64,000 bases of DNA from an uncultured Nitrosomonadales bacterium (GCA_903858965.1 CAIOKY010000149.1:1-64000); one strand, 5' to 3'. Counted from the stretch's first letter, positions 9,793 to 21,196 are shown. Notes: generated by a model not told the origin, from the sequence alone. Program-made: numbers and translations.

Positions 9793-10830
9793 ATGATGAA
9801 TATGCTCAACCGTATTAGCGCAACTCGCTGTGCTCGTTTTGGAGAGACCGGCTTCGCCAGTTTTCATCATCATGCCGCGCTGCTCATCGGCATGTTGCTG
9901 TTGTGCGCCGGTCTGGCGGCTCATGCCGATGACATCGAAGAGGCCAACAAACTGTTCAAGCAAGGCCACCAGGCCCAGGCACTGGACAAAGTGAACAGCT
10001 ATCTCGCCGGCAAACCGAAGGATGCGCAAGCGCGCTTCCTGAAAGGGCTGATCCTCACCGAACAAGCCAAGACCCCGGAGGCCATCAAAATATTCACGGA
10101 ATTGACTGAAGACTACCCTGAACTCCCCGAACCTTTTAACAATCTTGCCGTACTGTATGCCGGACAGGGTGATTACGAAAAAGCGCGACAAGCGCTGGAG
10201 ATGGCGATACGCACTCACCCCAGTTATGCCACCGCGCATGAAAATCTCGGCGACATCTATGCCAAGATGGCCAGCCAGGCATATGACCGAGCCCTGCAAC
10301 TGGACCGCAGTAACACCGCAACACAAACCAAACTGGCCATGATCCAGGAACTTTTTGCGGATGGCACGCACGGCAAAGAGTCTGCCGCACACAATGCCGC
10401 AGCTAAAGCAGAAGTTGCCGCACCTGTCACAGCTGCAGGCAAAGCCGATGCCCAGCCCGAACCCGTCTCGGCATCCTCGTCGAAAAAGGACGAAGGCAAA
10501 AAAGCACAGGAAACAGTGATCGCCTGGGCCGCCGCATGGTCGGCAAAAAATGCGGACCGCTATCTTTCTTTCTATGCCGACGACTTCAAGACGCCCTCAG
10601 GTGAAACCCGCGCTGCATGGGAAGCCACGCGCAGAGAACGCATCAACGCTCCCAAGTTCATTCATGTCGATGTCCGGATATTGTCCACGCAATTCACCGA
10701 CAACAATCATGCCACGGTGAAATTCCACCAGTCTTACAAATCCAGCCAACTGAGATCCTCCGGCAATAAAACCCTGTTGCTGGTAAAGACCGGCGGCAAA
10801 TGGCTGATCCAGGAAGAGCGCGCCAAGTAA
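9793..10830 (+). CDS. TPR-repeat exported protein with C-terminal NTF2/Cds6-like domain
   Basis: TPR repeats (AQARFLKGLILTEQAKTPEAIKIFTEL...); C-terminal 'VIAWAAAWSAKNADRYLSFYADDFKTPSGETRAAWEATRRERI' NTF2-like. Confidence 0.8.
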   Translation: MMNMLNRISATRCARFGETGFASFHHHAALLIGMLLLCAGLAAHADDIEEANKLFKQGHQAQALDKVNSYLAGKPKDAQARFLKGLILTEQAKTPEAIKIFTELTEDYPELPEPFNNLAVLYAGQGDYEKARQALEMAIRTHPSYATAHENLGDIYAKMASQAYDRALQLDRSNTATQTKLAMIQELFADGTHGKESAAHNAAAKAEVAAPVTAAGKADAQPEPVSASSSKKDEGKKAQETVIAWAAAWSAKNADRYLSFYADDFKTPSGETRAAWEATRRERINAPKFIHVDVRILSTQFTDNNHATVKFHQSYKSSQLRSSGNKTLLLVKTGGKWLIQEERAK

Positions 10831-10833
10831 ACC

Positions 10834-12003
10834 ATGACTAGCCGGATACGGATTTTTTTGTTTCTGTGTTGTCTGTTGGTACAGGCCGCGCACGCCCAAC
10901 CGGACTCGGACAGCACGGAAACCCAGTTGGTAAAAAGCCTGCAAGCCATCAACGATAATCACCTCGACCTCGCGCTCAACGAGGTGAACAATCTGCTGCG
11001 CGCCAATCCGAATTTCAAACTGGCGCAATTGGTCAAGGGCGATCTGCTGATGGCACATGCCGGAGCGATCGACAATATCGGCAGTGCGGCCAATGCGCCG
11101 CACAACCAGCTAGAAGATCTGCGCGACGAAGCGCGAGTACGCTTGCAGCGGGTCATGTCGCAATCGGACGCGAAGCTTGTGCCGCGTTTTCTGTGGCAAA
11201 TGGATCCGCAACAAAAATACGCGCTGGTAGTGGACACCAGCCGCGCCACCTTATTCGTTTATGAAAACGTGAATGGAGAACCGCGTTACGTCACCGACTT
11301 CTACGTCACTATCGGCAAACTCGGCACCGAAAAACTTTCTGCCGGCGATCAACGCACCCCTATCGGCGTATATTTCGTCAAGACGGAATTACCCAAAAAC
11401 AAACTTGCCGACATGTATGGCAGCGCGGCCTACCCGCTCAGTTATCCGAATGAATGGGATCGCAAGAACGGGCACACCGGACAAGGTATCTGGCTGCACG
11501 GCACGCCCAAAGATACCTATAGCCGCCCGCCCCGCGCCAGCAACGGCTGTGTGGTTCTGACCAACGATGACCTTAAAAAACTCGCGCCCTACCTGCAAAT
11601 CGGCATCACCCCCGTCATCATCACCAATCAGATGGACTGGAGCAACGAACAGGATCGCAGCGAACGCGATGAACTGCAGCGGGCAGTGGAACAATGGCGC
11701 AAGGACTGGGCCAGCCTCGATACCGGCGGCTACCCAAAACACTACTCACGCAACTTCTCCAGCGGGAATATGAACTACGCGGCCTGGGCGAAACAAAAAC
11801 AACAAGTGAACAGCGCAAAATCCTGGATCAAGGTCAATGTATCGAATATCAGCATGTTCACCTATCCCGAACAACCCGACATGGTGGTGGTCAATTTCGA
11901 GCAGGACTATAGCAGCAACAACCTGTCCAATCGCATGAAGAAGCGCCAATACTGGATCAGGCAGGACAACCATTGGAAAATCATCTACGAAGGAGCTGCA
12001 TAA
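10834..12003 (+). CDS. L,D-transpeptidase (YkuD/ErfK family) with C-terminal NTF2/Cds6-like domain
   Basis: YkuD motif '[26 protein letters not shown]' (HG..., S-x-G-C); signal peptide; C-terminal domain resembles the upstream gene. Confidence 0.88.
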   Translation: MTSRIRIFLFLCCLLVQAAHAQPDSDSTETQLVKSLQAINDNHLDLALNEVNNLLRANPNFKLAQLVKGDLLMAHAGAIDNIGSAANAPHNQLEDLRDEARVRLQRVMSQSDAKLVPRFLWQMDPQQKYALVVDTSRATLFVYENVNGEPRYVTDFYVTIGKLGTEKLSAGDQRTPIGVYFVKTELPKNKLADMYGSAAYPLSYPNEWDRKNGHTGQGIWLHGTPKDTYSRPPRASNGCVVLTNDDLKKLAPYLQIGITPVIITNQMDWSNEQDRSERDELQRAVEQWRKDWASLDTGGYPKHYSRNFSSGNMNYAAWAKQKQQVNSAKSWIKVNVSNISMFTYPEQPDMVVVNFEQDYSSNNLSNRMKKRQYWIRQDNHWKIIYEGAA

Positions 12004-12004
12004 C

Positions 12005-12598
12005 ATGAAACAATTTTTCACCGCGATGTTTGCACTGTTGCTGTGCTGCACAATGCAATCTTCCCATTCTTCAACCCTAGACAACAAAACAACACAGGAC
12101 AAAAAAACCATGGTCAAACTGCACACCAATCACGGCGTTATCACTTTGCAACTGGACGCTGAAAAGGCGCCCGACACCGTCAAGAATTTCCTCGAGTATG
12201 TGAACAGCGGTTTTTACAGCGGCACCATCTTCCACCGCGTAATCGCCAACTTCATGATCCAGGGCGGCGGCTTTGAGCCGGGCATGAAGCAGAAGAAGGC
12301 CAATGCCCCGATCAAGAACGAAGCCGCCAACGGCTTGAAGAACGACATCTATACCGTCGCAATGGCGCGGACCGGCGACCCGCATTCCGCCACCGCGCAG
12401 TTTTTCATCAACGTTAAAAACAATGACTTCCTCAACTACCCCGGACAGGATGGCTGGGGTTATTGCGTATTCGGCAAAGTGGTAGAAGGCACGGAAGTAG
12501 TGGACGCGATACGCAACGTAAAGACAGGCTTCCGTTCAGGCTTCCAGGACGTACCCTTGGAAGACGTCATCATCACCAGCGCGGAAGTCGTGAAGTAA
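12005..12598 (+). CDS. ppiB: Cyclophilin-type peptidyl-prolyl cis-trans isomerase
   Basis: [30 protein letters not shown]...[15 protein letters not shown]; either a secreted form from 12005 or a cytoplasmic form from ATG 12110. Confidence 0.93.
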   Translation: MKQFFTAMFALLLCCTMQSSHSSTLDNKTTQDKKTMVKLHTNHGVITLQLDAEKAPDTVKNFLEYVNSGFYSGTIFHRVIANFMIQGGGFEPGMKQKKANAPIKNEAANGLKNDIYTVAMARTGDPHSATAQFFINVKNNDFLNYPGQDGWGYCVFGKVVEGTEVVDAIRNVKTGFRSGFQDVPLEDVIITSAEVVK

Positions 12599-12605
12599 CC
12601 CAGAC

Positions 12606-12677
12606 AACGGCGCTTCAGGCCCCACAGGGACGCAATTTTCTATGCGGCTCTGCCGCATGAAAATGGTCAGCGCCGTT
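12606..12677 (+). promoter_or_regulatory. Nested double hairpin in the lpxH upstream region (terminator/attenuator-like)
   Basis: Outer stem AACGGCGCT (12606-12614) / AGCGCCGTT (12669-12677); inner stem ATTTTC-T-ATGCGGC / GCCGCAT-GAAAAT (12635-12664); followed by TTA. Confidence 0.6.
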
Positions 12678-12684
12678 TTAGTTT

Positions 12685-13410
12685 ATGCCACCGCACACAC
12701 TGTTCATCTCCGACCTGCATCTCAGTGCAGACCATCCGCACAGCATCGCGGCGTTCCAGCGTTTCATCACGACACTCGCGCCGCAAGCCGAAGCCCTGTA
12801 TATCCTCGGTGACCTGCTCGAATACTGGGCGGGCGACGATGATCGGCACGATTTTTTTCATGCCGGAATAGTTAACGCATTGCGTGACCTTGCAGCACAC
12901 GGCACTAAAGTCTATCTGATGCATGGCAACCGCGATTTGCTGATGGGCGACGCGCTCGCGCAAGCCTGCCGCGCCAAGCTATTGCCGGACCCGACCCTGC
13001 TTGACCTGTATGGCACGCCCACGCTGCTCACTCACGGTGACACGCTGTGCACAGATGATGTCGAGTATCAGAAATTTCGCGCACAGGTACATGATGCGCA
13101 GTTCCAGAAAAGCTTTCTCGCCCAGCCGCTCGCGGCACGCAAAGCCTACATAGAACAACTGCGCCGGCAAAGCACTGCTGCCAAACAAAACAAGGACAGC
13201 GCGATCATGGATGTGAACGATGCCGCAGTTGCCACGCTGCTGCGCGAATATCGTTACCCACGGCTGATACATGGCCACACCCACCGCCCCAAACGCCATG
13301 AGCATGTGGTCGACGGACATCGATGCGAACGTTGGGTATTAAGCGACTGGGATCAGCGAATCTCGATTTTGTGCTGCGACGCACAGGGCTGCCGGGCAAT
13401 CAATTTTTGA
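12685..13410 (+). CDS. lpxH: UDP-2,3-diacylglucosamine diphosphatase
   Basis: LFISDLHLSADHP, ILGDLLEYWAGDDD, MHGNRDLLMG, LIHGHTHRP calcineurin-like metallophosphatase motifs. Confidence 0.95.
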   Translation: MPPHTLFISDLHLSADHPHSIAAFQRFITTLAPQAEALYILGDLLEYWAGDDDRHDFFHAGIVNALRDLAAHGTKVYLMHGNRDLLMGDALAQACRAKLLPDPTLLDLYGTPTLLTHGDTLCTDDVEYQKFRAQVHDAQFQKSFLAQPLAARKAYIEQLRRQSTAAKQNKDSAIMDVNDAAVATLLREYRYPRLIHGHTHRPKRHEHVVDGHRCERWVLSDWDQRISILCCDAQGCRAINF

Positions 13411-14110
13411 TTTTCTGTTGCGGCGCACACAAACTCTCGCACGGTATGCCGTCGCCATCCCCATCCAGTGATTTGACGCCGCACTGCGTCAGGTAATACT
13501 TCGCTTCCTCGCACGAGGACATCTCCGAACAACGCTTCTTGTTGCCGCAGCTTGCGCCGGACGTAACCGTTGCAGAAGCGGCAACGGATTGTGTAGATGG
13601 GTGCAGCTTGCGCCATTCCCATGGAGGGGTCGGATCGCGCTGCGCCCATAATCCGCGCGGCGCTTGCCTGGCTTCATCCTGCAACGCGATCAAGGCCTTG
13701 TTGCTGTGGAAGTTTGAATATTCCCATGCCATACCGCGGCGAACTTGTTCGGCATTCACGTCCAGGCCATTTATGCTGAGATGCGCAACCATTCGGCCAT
13801 ATTGATCCATGGTTTCACTGACGAATTTAATTCGCTTACCCATCACCATATCGGAGAGCGATTGCTTGGAAGCTTCGCCAAAGGCCTGCGCTTTTTGCCA
13901 GTTGGGCGGCTGGCCGCCCATCCCTGCATGACCGACTTCCGGTGCATCGATCTCGGCAAGGCGTATCTTTAACAGCCCGTTCGCTCGCTTGATCAATACC
14001 GTGTCACCGTCCAACACCGCAATAACCTTGGCGCTAAATTCCTCGCCATAAACCAACCCGCTTGTGCAAAACAACGTGACACAAATCAACCATGTGGCAA
14101 TCTTGTTCAT
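13400..14110 (-). CDS. Exported thermonuclease (SNase-like) with C-terminal excalibur calcium-binding domain
   Basis: VIAVLDGDTVLIKRANGLLKIRLAEIDAPE...; C-terminal CEEAKYYLTQCGVKSLDGDGDGIPCESLC; signal peptide. Confidence 0.88.
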   Translation of the reverse strand: MNKIATWLICVTLFCTSGLVYGEEFSAKVIAVLDGDTVLIKRANGLLKIRLAEIDAPEVGHAGMGGQPPNWQKAQAFGEASKQSLSDMVMGKRIKFVSETMDQYGRMVAHLSINGLDVNAEQVRRGMAWEYSNFHSNKALIALQDEARQAPRGLWAQRDPTPPWEWRKLHPSTQSVAASATVTSGASCGNKKRCSEMSSCEEAKYYLTQCGVKSLDGDGDGIPCESLCAPQQKIKN

Positions 14111-14124
14111 GTCAGAATTTGGAT

Positions 14125-14640
14125 TTATATCAGGGCGCTCTTAACCAAAGCCATGCACATCAAGGCGTAGCCGGCGGCAAGCAGATCGTCGAACATCACG
14201 CCCAGCCCGCCATGCCAGTTGCTATCGAAATAGCGTATCGGCGGCGGCTTGAGAATATCGAAGATGCGAAACAACACGAAAGCCAGCAACGACCAATACC
14301 AGCCGGGCGGCGTGAAGAACAACACCAGCATGAACGACACCACCTCGTCCCACACGATGCCGCCGTAATCCGCCACACCCAATGCTTTTCCGGTGATGCC
14401 GCAGACCCACACACCGAGCGCAAAAAACAAGATCAGCATCGCGATGAACAGATTGTCCGGCAACAGCGGCGCAAGCAGCCAATACAGCGGGAATGCGACC
14501 AACGTACCGAATGTGCCGGGAGCCTTGCGCGCCAGGCCGCTGCCAAACCCGAAAGAAATCAAATGCGCGGGATGGCTGAACAAGAATCTCCAGCCCGGCT
14601 TGACCAGCAGTTCATTGGACAATTCATCTGAAGTGGTCAT
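14125..14640 (-). CDS. pgpA: Phosphatidylglycerophosphatase A
   Basis: GSGLARKAPGTFGTLVAFPLYWLL, DYGGIVWDEVVSFMLVL; probable start at MTTSDELSNELL. Confidence 0.93.
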   Translation of the reverse strand: MTTSDELSNELLVKPGWRFLFSHPAHLISFGFGSGLARKAPGTFGTLVAFPLYWLLAPLLPDNLFIAMLILFFALGVWVCGITGKALGVADYGGIVWDEVVSFMLVLFFTPPGWYWSLLAFVLFRIFDILKPPPIRYFDSNWHGGLGVMFDDLLAAGYALMCMALVKSALI

Positions 14641-15571
14641 AACTGCCGCTTTCAAGTTTGAGTGGATTACCCGCCGCATCGTGCACGATGCAGCCGCGCC
14701 CCGCAACCACTTTCCCGATACAGGTCAGTGGCAATTCAAGTCGCGCACCGATGCTCATTATCTCGGCGTGGCGCTTGGCAGATGCAGTAAAGCACAATTC
14801 GTAATCATCGCCGCCGGATAACGCACATTGTCTGGCCGTGCCAATATGCCTTCCCATTGTCGGCGAAAGAGGCAGCGCGGGAAATTCAACCTGTGCGCCC
14901 ACTTCAGAGGCATCGAGTATGTGCCCGAGATCGGCAAGCAATCCATCGGAAATATCAATCATGCTATTGGCAACACCGCGCAATGCCAGTCCCAACAGGA
15001 CACGCGGCTGAGGCTGATGCAAAGCTGGCGCACAAGCGGAAAGCTCAGCATCGGACAACACGATGCGCTGCTGCAAATGCGCCAAGGCCAGTGCGGCATC
15101 GCCCAATGTTCCCGATACCCACACCTCATCGCCAACCTGTGCTCCGCTGCGCAACAGCGCCATTGCCTGCGGAACTTCGCCCATGATGGTCACACTCAAA
15201 TTGAGCGGCCCGCGTGTGGTATCACCACCGACCAGTTCCACGCCAAACTGTTGCGCCAAAGCAAAAAATCCCGCACTGAATTTTTCCAGCCAGGCTTCAT
15301 TTGCTTCAGGCAACGAGACCGCCAGCGTCGCCCAGCGGGGTGTTGCGCCCATCGCCGCCATGTCGGACAGGTTCACTGCCAGCGTCTTATGGCCCAGTAA
15401 AAAGGGATCTGCATCCGGAAAGAAATGCGTACCGCTCACCAGCATGTCAGTGGATACCACCAGCATGTTGCCTGTGTTGACTTGCAGCAGCGCAGCATCG
15501 TCGCCTATACCGAGCAGTGTGCCCGGTGTTGGTCGAGTGAAATAGCGGCGGATCAGGTCAAATTCCGTCAT
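14624..15571 (-). CDS. thiL: Thiamine-monophosphate kinase
   Basis: MTEFDLIRRYFTRP...GIGDDAALL...VSTDMLVSGTHF...LAVNLSDMAAMGATP. Confidence 0.95.
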   Translation of the reverse strand: MTEFDLIRRYFTRPTPGTLLGIGDDAALLQVNTGNMLVVSTDMLVSGTHFFPDADPFLLGHKTLAVNLSDMAAMGATPRWATLAVSLPEANEAWLEKFSAGFFALAQQFGVELVGGDTTRGPLNLSVTIMGEVPQAMALLRSGAQVGDEVWVSGTLGDAALALAHLQQRIVLSDAELSACAPALHQPQPRVLLGLALRGVANSMIDISDGLLADLGHILDASEVGAQVEFPALPLSPTMGRHIGTARQCALSGGDDYELCFTASAKRHAEIMSIGARLELPLTCIGKVVAGRGCIVHDAAGNPLKLESGSYDHFR

Positions 15572-15587
15572 GCGGAATCATCCGGAC

Positions 15588-16079
15588 TTAAGGCTTGCTA
15601 TCGGCCGCGCATTCCAGCGCGCGCACTTGCGGCGCCAGTTTATCGAGCACACCGTTGACGAACTTATGGCCGTCGGTTCCGCCAAAGGTCTTGGCCAGCT
15701 CGACAGCTTCATTGATAACCACCCTGTATGGCACTTCCAGGTTTTGCACCAGTTCAAATGCACCCAGCAGCAACACCGCAAATTCCACCGGACTAAGCTC
15801 TTCCAGCGGACGATCAAGATGCGGGGTGATCAGCGCCTCGATGTCGGCATGATGACTCAAGGCGCCGCGCAGCAATTTGGCAAACAACTCCTTGTCGAAA
15901 CGGCCGATATTCTTTTCGGACTGTATCTGCTTTTCGATTTTCGCCTCATCACCCGCCGTGATGCGCCATTGGTAGATACCCTGCATGGCCAGCTCACGGG
16001 CACGATGGCGCGGACTTTTATTCGTTACATTTTTTGTATTCGGTGCTTTTTTAGCTTCGACCGCGACAGCCTTGCTCAT
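15588..16079 (-). CDS. nusB: Transcription antitermination factor NusB
   Basis: [17 protein letters not shown]...VILLGAFEL-like segment, [30 protein letters not shown]. Confidence 0.95.
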   Translation of the reverse strand: MSKAVAVEAKKAPNTKNVTNKSPRHRARELAMQGIYQWRITAGDEAKIEKQIQSEKNIGRFDKELFAKLLRGALSHHADIEALITPHLDRPLEELSPVEFAVLLLGAFELVQNLEVPYRVVINEAVELAKTFGGTDGHKFVNGVLDKLAPQVRALECAADSKP

Positions 16080-16528
16080 GTCAGGCCTCGCAGCAGATTA
16101 ACCATCTCGATCGCCACCAGCGCGGCTTCACTGCCTTTGACGTGCATGCGCGCAATCGCCTGATCGTCGCTATCGGTAGTCAGTATCGCATTCGCTATCG
16201 GCACTCCGGTATGCAGTTGCACTTCACCCACACAGCGTGCCGATTCGTTCGCCACTATTTCAAAATGATAAGTATCGCCACGTATCACCGCACCCAGCGC
16301 AATCAGCGCATCGAGTCTACCGCTCTGTGCCATGCGCTGCAGCACCAGTGCGATCTCCAGCGCGCCCGGCACCGTTGCCAGCGTGATGTCATCTTCGCGT
16401 ACACCCTGCTTCACCAATTGCGCCCGGCATGCGCCCAGCAGACCTTCGCACACTTCGCTATTGAAGCGGCTTTGCACGATGCCGATACGCAGGCCCGCGC
16501 CGTTCAGATTTTTTTCGATCTCTTTCAT
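16076..16528 (-). CDS. ribH: 6,7-dimethyl-8-ribityllumazine synthase
   Basis: [52 protein letters not shown]; start at [10 protein letters not shown] inside the longer ORF. Confidence 0.96.
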   Translation of the reverse strand: MKEIEKNLNGAGLRIGIVQSRFNSEVCEGLLGACRAQLVKQGVREDDITLATVPGALEIALVLQRMAQSGRLDALIALGAVIRGDTYHFEIVANESARCVGEVQLHTGVPIANAILTTDSDDQAIARMHVKGSEAALVAIEMVNLLRGLT

Positions 16529-16539
16529 CAGTTCATTCC

Positions 16540-17637
16540 TTATGTTTCGTGGCTGGCATAGCCAACCACTTCCAGGCCAAAGCCCGTCATGCTCGGCATC
16601 TTGTGCGGCGTGGCCAGCAAGCGCATCTTGCCGACATTGAGGTCGCGCAATATCTGTGCGCCGATCCCGTAGCTGCGCGGATCCCATTGCGTGGTCTGTT
16701 GATTGGCGACATCCAGTGCGGCGCGCGCGCGCAATTCCTGCGGCGTCTCGCCGCGGTGCAGCAACACCAGCACGCCCGCCGCCGACTGGCCGATCTTCTG
16801 CATGGCTTTGTTGACGCTGATCGAATGTGAATGATCGGCTTGCTCCAGAAAATCCATCACCGACAGCGGTTCATGCACGCGCACCAGTGTTTCCGTATTG
16901 TGTCGCAGATCGCCATGCACCAGCGCAAGATGCGTGCGTTGTGTGGTCTTGTCCACATACGTCACCAGATCGAATTCACCATATGCGGTCTGCACCTTGC
17001 GGCGCGCCACGCGCTCGACCAGTTTTTCGTGCTGGCTGCGATGCTCGATCAGGTCGGCGATCGTGCCGATCTTGAGTCCGTGCTGTTTGGCGTACACGAT
17101 CAGATCAGGGAGACGCGCCATCTCGCCGTCGTCTTTGAGTATCTCGCAGATCACCGATGCCGGTGTCAGTCCGGCCAGCTGCGCCAGATCGCAACCCGCC
17201 TCGGTATGACCCGCACGCACTAGTACGCCGCCGGGTTGGGCACGCAGCGGAAAGATATGCCCCGGCTGCACGATGTCGGACGGTTTAGCATTTTTGTCCG
17301 CTGCAACCTGCACGGTACGCGCACGGTCTGCCGCCGAGATGCCGGTAGTCACCCCGCTTGCGGCCTCGATAGACAACGTGAAATTGGTCGCCAGCGGCAA
17401 GCCGTTCTCGCGCACCATCAACGGCAGGTTGAGCTGCTTACAATGCATCTCGGTCAGTGTCAGGCAAATCAACCCGCGGCCATGCCTGGCCATGAAGTTG
17501 ATCTTTTCCGGCGTGACAAATTCGGCGGCGAACACCAGGTCACCCTCGTTCTCGCGGTCTTCCTCATCGACCAGTACGACCATGCGTCCGGCGCGTATCT
17601 CTTCGATGATTTCCTGTATGGGGGATATTCCAGTCAT
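16540..17637 (-). CDS. ribBA: 3,4-dihydroxy-2-butanone-4-phosphate synthase / GTP cyclohydrolase II-like bifunctional protein
   Basis: [59 protein letters not shown]. Confidence 0.95.
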   Translation of the reverse strand: MTGISPIQEIIEEIRAGRMVVLVDEEDRENEGDLVFAAEFVTPEKINFMARHGRGLICLTLTEMHCKQLNLPLMVRENGLPLATNFTLSIEAASGVTTGISAADRARTVQVAADKNAKPSDIVQPGHIFPLRAQPGGVLVRAGHTEAGCDLAQLAGLTPASVICEILKDDGEMARLPDLIVYAKQHGLKIGTIADLIEHRSQHEKLVERVARRKVQTAYGEFDLVTYVDKTTQRTHLALVHGDLRHNTETLVRVHEPLSVMDFLEQADHSHSISVNKAMQKIGQSAAGVLVLLHRGETPQELRARAALDVANQQTTQWDPRSYGIGAQILRDLNVGKMRLLATPHKMPSMTGFGLEVVGYASHET

Positions 17638-17649
17638 TGGGCTTGTTCT

Positions 17650-18240
17650 CTAATTGGCCGACATCATTCGTTCGACATAGCGCGCGATCATATCCGCTTC
17701 AAGGTTGACACGTTTGCCGGCGCGCAAATAATTCAGGTTCGTCATCTGTAGGGTGTGCGGGATCAGGTTCACGCTGAACTCATTGCCGCTCACTTGGTTG
17801 ATGGTCAGGCTGACGCCGTTGATCGCAATTGAGCCCTTGACCGCAATGAATTTTGCCAATGCCTGTGGTACGCGCACCACCAGTTTCCAGCTTTCGCCCA
17901 GATCGGTGAATGCTACAACTTCGCCCACTCCATCCACGTGGCCGCTGACCAGATGCCCGTCCAGCCGGTCACTCAAGCGCAACGCCTTTTCCAGATTCAC
18001 CGGCGCGCCTATTGTATCCAGTCCCTCGGTGCAATTCAGTGTTTCGCGCGACACATCGACGCTAAAGCTGTCGAGAGTATGCGCGACGACTGTCAGGCAA
18101 ACCCCGTTCACCGCGATACTGTCGCCGCGCTGCACATCGCGCATATCCAAAGTATCGATTGCAATCACCAGACGCAGGCCACCGTCACGGTCGCTTGCCT
18201 GCTTGATACTGCCGATGTCCTCAACGATGCCGCTAAACAT
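17650..18240 (-). CDS. ribE: Riboflavin synthase alpha subunit
   Basis: [14 protein letters not shown]...[14 protein letters not shown]...[13 protein letters not shown]. Confidence 0.96.
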   Translation of the reverse strand: MFSGIVEDIGSIKQASDRDGGLRLVIAIDTLDMRDVQRGDSIAVNGVCLTVVAHTLDSFSVDVSRETLNCTEGLDTIGAPVNLEKALRLSDRLDGHLVSGHVDGVGEVVAFTDLGESWKLVVRVPQALAKFIAVKGSIAINGVSLTINQVSGNEFSVNLIPHTLQMTNLNYLRAGKRVNLEADMIARYVERMMSAN

Positions 18241-19420
18241 TTTCCACCTTCACCATGATGCGCATATCATTCCCAACCTGCCGCACATCCTGCCACTTGA
18301 GATTCACTCGCTGATGCAGACCGGCCAATTCTCCCAGTTGCGCCACGCCGCGCGCCGTGTCGCCCAACAATTGCGGTGCGACATACAACAGCAATTCGTC
18401 CACCAGTCCTGCGCGCAACATCGCACCATTCAAGGTACTGCCGGCTTCCAGCAACACTTCATTGCAACCGCGCTGCGCCAGATCACGCAACATCGCGTTC
18501 AAATCCACCTGTCCGTTTTCACCCGCTAGCACACTCACTGCTGCACCCGTTTTTTCCAGAGCTGCAATCTTCTCCATATCGCGCTCCGCGGTATAGATCA
18601 ACACATCATCACCTTGCAATACGCGTGCGGTCAGCGGCATGCGCAAACGGCTATCCAGTACCACGCGCAATGGCTGCCGCACGGTAGCGTCGGTTTTACG
18701 TTCAATTAAGACTTCCAGTACACTATCCTCCGCTTGGCCGCCCTTCCCGCACCCAAGGGCTCCGCCCAACCGTGTCAGGGCGGCCACATCCCGCACATTC
18801 AACTGCGGATCATCCGCCAGCACGGTAGCTATGCCGGTCAACACCGCGCAGGAACGCGCGCGCCAGTGTTGCACATCCAGCCGTGCCGCCTCGCTGGTGA
18901 TCCACTTGCTGACTCCGTTCGACAGCGCGGTGCGCCCATCCAGGCTCATCGCGATCTTGCTGCGCAGCCACGGCGTGCCGCGTGTCATGCGTAAAAAAAA
19001 ACCAATGTTCAATTCGCGTGCCGCTGCTTCCATCAACCCGACATCAACCGCGATGCCTGCAGCGCGCAACTTCGCGATGCCCGCGCCTGCCACTTTCGGA
19101 TTCGGGTCTTGCACCGCAACCACCACACGTGCGACACCCGCAGCGATCAGCGCGTCAGCACAGGGCGGTGTTTTGCCGTGATGGCTGCACGGCTCCAGCG
19201 TCACATAGGCGGTCGCGCCGCGCGCCTTGTCTCCGGCTTCGCGCAGCGCATACACCTCGGCATGCGGTTCGCCGGCACGCTGATGCCAGCCGCTGCCAAT
19301 TATCTTGCCATCTGCCACCAGTACACAGCCCACGCGCGGGTTGGGACTGGTGCTGTACAAACCCTGTTCAGCCAGGCGTAACGCCTGCGCCATCCACTGG
19401 CTATCCTGGGCAGTAAACAT
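18233..19420 (-). CDS. ribD: Bifunctional deaminase/reductase RibD
   Basis: NPRVGCVLVADGKIIGSGWHQRAGEPHAEVYAL...YVTLEPCSHHGKTPPCADALI. Confidence 0.96.
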   Translation of the reverse strand: MFTAQDSQWMAQALRLAEQGLYSTSPNPRVGCVLVADGKIIGSGWHQRAGEPHAEVYALREAGDKARGATAYVTLEPCSHHGKTPPCADALIAAGVARVVVAVQDPNPKVAGAGIAKLRAAGIAVDVGLMEAAARELNIGFFLRMTRGTPWLRSKIAMSLDGRTALSNGVSKWITSEAARLDVQHWRARSCAVLTGIATVLADDPQLNVRDVAALTRLGGALGCGKGGQAEDSVLEVLIERKTDATVRQPLRVVLDSRLRMPLTARVLQGDDVLIYTAERDMEKIAALEKTGAAVSVLAGENGQVDLNAMLRDLAQRGCNEVLLEAGSTLNGAMLRAGLVDELLLYVAPQLLGDTARGVAQLGELAGLHQRVNLKWQDVRQVGNDMRIMVKVENV

Positions 19421-19911
19421 CAGCTCTTCTTTCGCTGGCTGCTGCTCGCCTTGCGTGCTGGCGACTTGCGCACCGCCTCGACGGCTTCGGTAAAATCGCC
19501 GACATCCTGAAAACTCTTGTACACCGATGCGAAGCGGATGTAAGCCACCTTGTCGAGCCTGAACAATTCCTTCATCACCATCTCGCCGACCTGGCGCGAG
19601 CCTATCTCGCGCTCGCCCAAGGCATGGAGTTTCTGCATGACATTGTCTATCGCGGTTTCGACCAGCTCGGCCGACACCGGGCGCTTGTGCAGCGCACGCT
19701 TGAAACTGGTACGCAGTTTTTCCTCGTCAAACTCGCTGCGCATGCCGTTCTGCTTGACCACCTGCGGCATGCGCAATTCCACCATCTCGTAAGTGGTAAA
19801 GCGTTTGTCGCAAGTCAGACAGCGGCGGCGGCGGCGTATGCTGTCGCCGTCTTCGCTCTCGCGAGTGTCGACTACCTGGGTCTTATCGCCTTTGCAGAAG
19901 GGGCATTTCAT
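19420..19911 (-). CDS. nrdR: Transcriptional repressor NrdR
   Basis: [42 protein letters not shown]. Confidence 0.97.
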   Translation of the reverse strand: MKCPFCKGDKTQVVDTRESEDGDSIRRRRRCLTCDKRFTTYEMVELRMPQVVKQNGMRSEFDEEKLRTSFKRALHKRPVSAELVETAIDNVMQKLHALGEREIGSRQVGEMVMKELFRLDKVAYIRFASVYKSFQDVGDFTEAVEAVRKSPARKASSSQRKKS

Positions 19912-19948
19912 CGAATACCTCTATAAATGTACTGCCAAGGCCGTTCGC

Positions 19949-21196
19949 TCAAACCCCGTAAACCGGGAACTGCGTGGTCAACTTCTTCACCTCGACCATC
20001 ACGCGCGCGATCACCTTGTCATCGTTCGGCGCATCCAGCACATCAGCGATCAGGTGTGCGAGTTTTTCCGCTTCCAGTTCCTTGAAGCCGCGCGTGGTCA
20101 TCGCTGGGCTGCCGATGCGTATGCCCGAAGTGACAAACGGTTTTTGCGGATCGTTGGGGATGGCGTTCTTGTTGACGGTGATGTGCGCACGGCCCAGCGC
20201 GGCTTCGGCGTCCTTGCCGGTGATATGCTTGGCTTGCAGGTCAACCAGGAACACGTGGCTGTCGGTGCGCCCCGACACGATGCGCAGACCACGCTCCTGC
20301 AACACCTTGGTCATCACGCGCGCGTTGTCGACGACCTGGCGCTGGTAGGCCTTGAATTCCTTGCTCGCCGCTTCCTTCAGCGCCACCGCCTTGGCCGCGA
20401 TCACATGCATCAGCGGGCCGCCTTGCAGCGATGGAAAGATCGCCGAGTTCAGCGCCTTCTCGTGCTCGGCCTTGGCGAGTATCAAACCACCGCGCGGACC
20501 GCGCAACGTCTTGTGTGTCGTGGTCGTGACGAAATCCGCAATACCGACCGGGCTCGGATAGACCCCCGCCGCGATCAAGCCTGCATAATGCGCCATGTCC
20601 ACGAACAGGTATGCGCCCACGCTGTCAGCGATAGCACGGAAGCGCTTCCAGTCGATCACCAGTGCGTAGGCCGATGCGCCCGCGACGATCATCTTTGGCT
20701 TGTGTTCGTTGGCCAGACGCTGTACTTCGTCGTAGTCGATCTCTTCCTTGGCGTTGAGGCCATACTGGATCGCGTTGTAAAGCTTGCCGCTGATGTTCAC
20801 CGATGCGCCGTGAGTCAGATGGCCGCCGTGCGCCAACGACATGCCGAGTATCGTGTCACCCGGTTTGAGTACGGACGCATACACCGCCTGGTTCGCCTGC
20901 GAACCGGAATGCGGCTGCACGTTGACATACTCTGCGCCGAACAACGCCTTGGCGCGGTCGATGGCCAGTTGTTCTGCGACATCCACATATTCGCAACCAC
21001 CGTAATAGCGCTTGCCCGGATAGCCCTCGGCATACTTGTTGGTCAGCTTGCTGCCCTGCGCTTCCATCACGGCCGGGCTGGTGTAATTTTCCGACGCGAT
21101 CAGCTCGATGTGATCTTCCTGGCGGCGGTTTTCATTCTGTATGGCGACCCACAATTCCGGGTCGGTGACGGCGATAGTGTTTTTGCTGGAGAACAT
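19949..21196 (-). CDS. glyA: Serine hydroxymethyltransferase
   Basis: [45 protein letters not shown]; start at [10 protein letters not shown]. Confidence 0.97.
   Translation of the reverse strand: MFSSKNTIAVTDPELWVAIQNENRRQEDHIELIASENYTSPAVMEAQGSKLTNKYAEGYPGKRYYGGCEYVDVAEQLAIDRAKALFGAEYVNVQPHSGSQANQAVYASVLKPGDTILGMSLAHGGHLTHGASVNISGKLYNAIQYGLNAKEEIDYDEVQRLANEHKPKMIVAGASAYALVIDWKRFRAIADSVGAYLFVDMAHYAGLIAAGVYPSPVGIADFVTTTTHKTLRGPRGGLILAKAEHEKALNSAIFPSLQGGPLMHVIAAKAVALKEAASKEFKAYQRQVVDNARVMTKVLQERGLRIVSGRTDSHVFLVDLQAKHITGKDAEAALGRAHITVNKNAIPNDPQKPFVTSGIRIGSPAMTTRGFKELEAEKLAHLIADVLDAPNDDKVIARVMVEVKKLTTQFPVYGV

Noticed and set aside
17637-17650. Possible FMN riboswitch before ribBA
   Set aside because: Only about 12 bp separate ribE and ribBA, and the upstream rib genes overlap one another, so there is no room for an RFN element.
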